This document shows, piece after piece, positions 7,512 through 8,739 of a DNA stretch of 8,739 bases. The stretch is from positions 1 through 8,739 of the forward strand of contig JBGCED010000013.1 in assembly GCA_045106055.1 (NCBI GenBank), in the 5' to 3' direction. Each line of letters starts with the position of its first letter. The first letter of the stretch is position 1. This DNA comes from JBGCED01 sp045106055. GTDB lineage: Bacteria > Pseudomonadota > Alphaproteobacteria > CBDDJK01. The notes below the pieces were generated by a model, which was given only the letters and a program-made list of their open reading frames with translations, had not been told where the DNA came from and ran no database searches. The position numbers and the translations under genes are program-made.

Positions 7512-8374
7512 GACACCACCAAGTTACGACCAACGATCCGAATGAGGAAAAAGGCAACAATATTTGCAAGAATAATCGCAAACACCCCGCCCGCAGAGGC
7601 AACCCCTGCATCAAATTGAAATAAGGCTTGTTTGAAAATCAAAAATGCCAAATTGGTGCTATCATTGCCAGGACCGCCGCTGGTCGTGATGAAAATCTCG
7701 GCAAAAATAGACAGGTGGAAAATGGTTTGAACCATAATCACAACCGCGATCGGACGCGCCAAATGCGGCAGCGTTAAATGAATAAACTTAGAAACTGGGC
7801 CTGCGCCATCAATTTCCGCAGCTTCTTGCTGCTCGCGATCAAGCGATTGTAAACTGGTCATAAAGATAAGCAGCGCAAAAGGCGTCCATTGCCAGCTGAT
7901 CATAATGATAATTGATAATAAGGGATATTCCGACAGCCAATCAATCGGCTCTGCCCCAAAAATTTGAAAAATATAGGAAAAGAACCCATAAACAGGGTGC
8001 ATAAACATGTTTTTCCACAATAACGCATTGACGGTTGGCATGATGAAAAAGGGTGAAATTAGCAATACGCGCACAATGCCGCGCCCAAAAAAAGGCTGGT
8101 TAATCAATAAAGCAAGCGCAATTCCGAGCACCACAGAGATTAACAATATAGAGCCAACCAATAACAGGCTGTTGATGATGGAGGTCCAAAAAGCGTCATC
8201 GGTAAAGAAAAATTCATAATTTAACAGACCCACAAAGCCCGTTTGCTCTGGATAGAGCAGATTATAACGAAGAAAGGAGAAATAAAGCGTCATTCCAAGC
8301 GGAATAAGCATCCATAGAAGCAAGGCGGTAATGCCTGGCACTTGCAATAATTTAATCGTGCTTGATTTGCGCAT
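7508..8374 (-). CDS. smoF: Sorbitol/mannitol ABC transporter permease (MalF type)
   Basis: This 288-residue inner-membrane protein is the partner permease of SmoG. Hydrophobic segments are visible near the N-terminus (GITALLLWMLIPLGMTLYF), at about 64-92, 100-120, 148-172, 210-232 and 258-282. The EAA loop EAAEIDGAGPVSKFIHLTLP starts at about Glu184. The motif TSGGPGNDSTNLAFLIF is typical of MalF-type permeases of this family. I chose the ATG at 8374 because a GGA ribosome site lies nine bases ahead. A TTG nine bases further upstream is in frame, but that same GGA would be only one base from it. The gene is separated from the binding-protein gene by 193 bases that hold a strong hairpin. It therefore probably depends on read-through from smoE, and its level would be lower than that of the binding protein, as is usual for such importers. 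Confidence 0.9.
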   Translation of the reverse strand: MRKSSTIKLLQVPGITALLLWMLIPLGMTLYFSFLRYNLLYPEQTGFVGLLNYEFFFTDDAFWTSIINSLLLVGSILLISVVLGIALALLINQPFFGRGIVRVLLISPFFIMPTVNALLWKNMFMHPVYGFFSYIFQIFGAEPIDWLSEYPLLSIIIMISWQWTPFALLIFMTSLQSLDREQQEAAEIDGAGPVSKFIHLTLPHLARPIAVVIMVQTIFHLSIFAEIFITTSGGPGNDSTNLAFLIFKQALFQFDAGVASAGGVFAIILANIVAFFLIRIVGRNLVVS

Positions 8375-8383
8375 CGTGATCAA

Positions 8384-8389
8384 TCCAGA
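8384..8389 (-). promoter_or_regulatory. Ribosome binding site deciding the smoF start
   Basis: TCTGGA on the minus strand places GGA nine bases before the ATG at 8374 but only one base before the alternative TTG at 8383. The spacing supports the ATG as the real start of smoF. Confidence 0.5.
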
Positions 8390-8493
8390 CTTTTTTAAAA
8401 TTAAACTTAATCATTTCATTAAAGCAATAATTGATGAAAACATTATCACCTTAAAGATTTAAACTATAAAAAAAATAACGATGGTTCAACAAT

Positions 8494-8521
8494 TAAAATA
8501 AAAGGGGTAAAATAAAAGGGG
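8494..8521. repeat. Perfect 14-base tandem duplication next to the smoE-smoF hairpin
   Basis: TAAAATAAAAGGGG occurs twice back to back (8494-8507 and 8508-8521). The second copy ends in the AAAAGGGG that forms the outer half of the hairpin stem. On the transcript this gives two successive CCCCUUUU segments, each able to pair with the single AAAAGGGGGG on the other side. The duplication is exact and therefore probably recent. Confidence 0.85.
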
Positions 8522-8551
8522 AACTTGCTGAAACCAACAAGCCCCCCTTTT
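8495..8551 (-). terminator. Long hairpin with T-rich tail between smoE and smoF (attenuating terminator)
   Basis: On the minus strand, a 17-base arm at 8535-8551 starting AAAAGGGGGGCTTG pairs along its full length with the arm at 8514-8530, with three G-T wobbles and a GTTT loop. The sequence after the stem is T-rich (ATTTTACCCCTTTTATTTT). It starts 16 bases after the smoE stop codon. In binding-protein importers such a structure commonly stabilises the binding-protein message at its 3' end and lets only part of transcription continue into the permeases. No convincing promoter was seen between it and smoF, so partial read-through is the simplest reading. The structure is seen; its strength and role are inferred. 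Confidence 0.75.
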
Positions 8552-8567
8552 TTAAAAACAATAAAAC

Positions 8568-8739
8568 TTAATAATAGCCAGCTTTACGCATTTCACGATC
8601 TGCTGCGCGCTGTGATGCTTCAAGCGCTTCTTCAACCGTTACTGAACCTGCAAGCAAAGCACTCATTTGTTGGCCAACTGCCACGCCGATTGCTTGGAAT
8701 TCAGGAATTGCAGCAAATTGAACACCAACATAAGGGGTT
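8568..8739 (-). CDS. smoE: Periplasmic polyol-binding protein of the ABC transporter, C-terminal fragment
   Basis: Only the last 57 codons are inside the window; the start and signal peptide lie beyond the right edge. The visible part reads TPYVGVQFAAIPEFQAIG, then a short helix with VGQQMSALLAG, and ends SVTVEEALEASQRAADREMRKAGYY. This is the standard C-terminus of extracellular solute-binding proteins of the CUT1 group, with the SVTVEEAL pattern near the end. It resembles the SmoE/MtlE sorbitol-mannitol-binding proteins as I recall them. It would capture polyol in the periplasm and deliver it to SmoF/SmoG. It is the most upstream gene visible and probably the first or near the first of the operon, so the main promoter is expected outside the window. 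Family assignment is strong; substrate is taken from context. Confidence 0.85.
   Translation of the reverse strand, partial: TPYVGVQFAAIPEFQAIGVAVGQQMSALLAGSVTVEEALEASQRAADREMRKAGYY

Noticed and set aside
8375..8383. An upstream TTG start for smoF
   Set aside because: The only ribosome-site-like GGA is one base from the TTG but nine bases from the ATG at 8374, so the ATG fits better.
8390..8493. A possible internal promoter for smoF in the AT-rich spacer (TTGAAC box, TATAGT and GATAAT stretches on the minus strand)
   Set aside because: No pair of boxes has both good matches and 16-18 base spacing. In such AT-rich DNA these matches are expected by chance.

Overview
The window looks like chromosomal DNA of a Gram-negative bacterium, most likely an alphaproteobacterium with an unusually low to moderate GC content. 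The best evidence is the set of ABC-transporter and polyol-catabolism genes. It matches the smo/mtl (sorbitol-mannitol) loci described in Rhodobacter and Rhizobiales and, in part, the Pseudomonas fluorescens mannitol operon. Genus cannot be read from the sequence.

Every gene I can support lies on the minus strand. Transcription therefore runs from the right edge to the left. In that order the window holds: the C-terminal end of a periplasmic polyol-binding protein (smoE, cut by the right edge); an intercistronic hairpin with T-rich tail; two inner-membrane permeases (smoF, smoG); a short-chain polyol dehydrogenase (smoS); an AraC-family regulator; a long-chain mannitol/D-arabitol 2-dehydrogenase (mtlK); the transporter ATPase (smoK); and xylulokinase (xylB). 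A compact intrinsic terminator directly follows the xylB stop codon. Beyond it, after a short AT-rich gap, is the first 255 codons of an unrelated DUF262/GmrSD-N-type gene, cut by the left edge.

From smoF to xylB the genes are tightly packed: two 4-base stop/start overlaps and gaps of 12 to 27 bases. This fits one polycistronic unit whose main promoter lies outside the window, upstream of smoE. The inferred logic is as follows. SmoE captures hexitols or pentitols in the periplasm, SmoF/SmoG carry them across, and SmoK powers the uptake. SmoS oxidises sorbitol-type and MtlK mannitol/arabitol-type polyols to ketoses. XylB phosphorylates D-xylulose into the pentose phosphate pathway. A fructokinase for the fructose made from sorbitol and mannitol is not seen here.

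Most of the window is a recognisable catabolic operon, not an undescribed system. The points worth a second look are its gene order (regulator inside the operon, ATPase displaced to near the end), the unusual duplicated hairpin arm between smoE and smoF, a small in-frame repeat in the regulator's tail, and the possible defence-type gene beside the operon. No rRNA, tRNA, CRISPR array, insertion sequence or integrase was seen.
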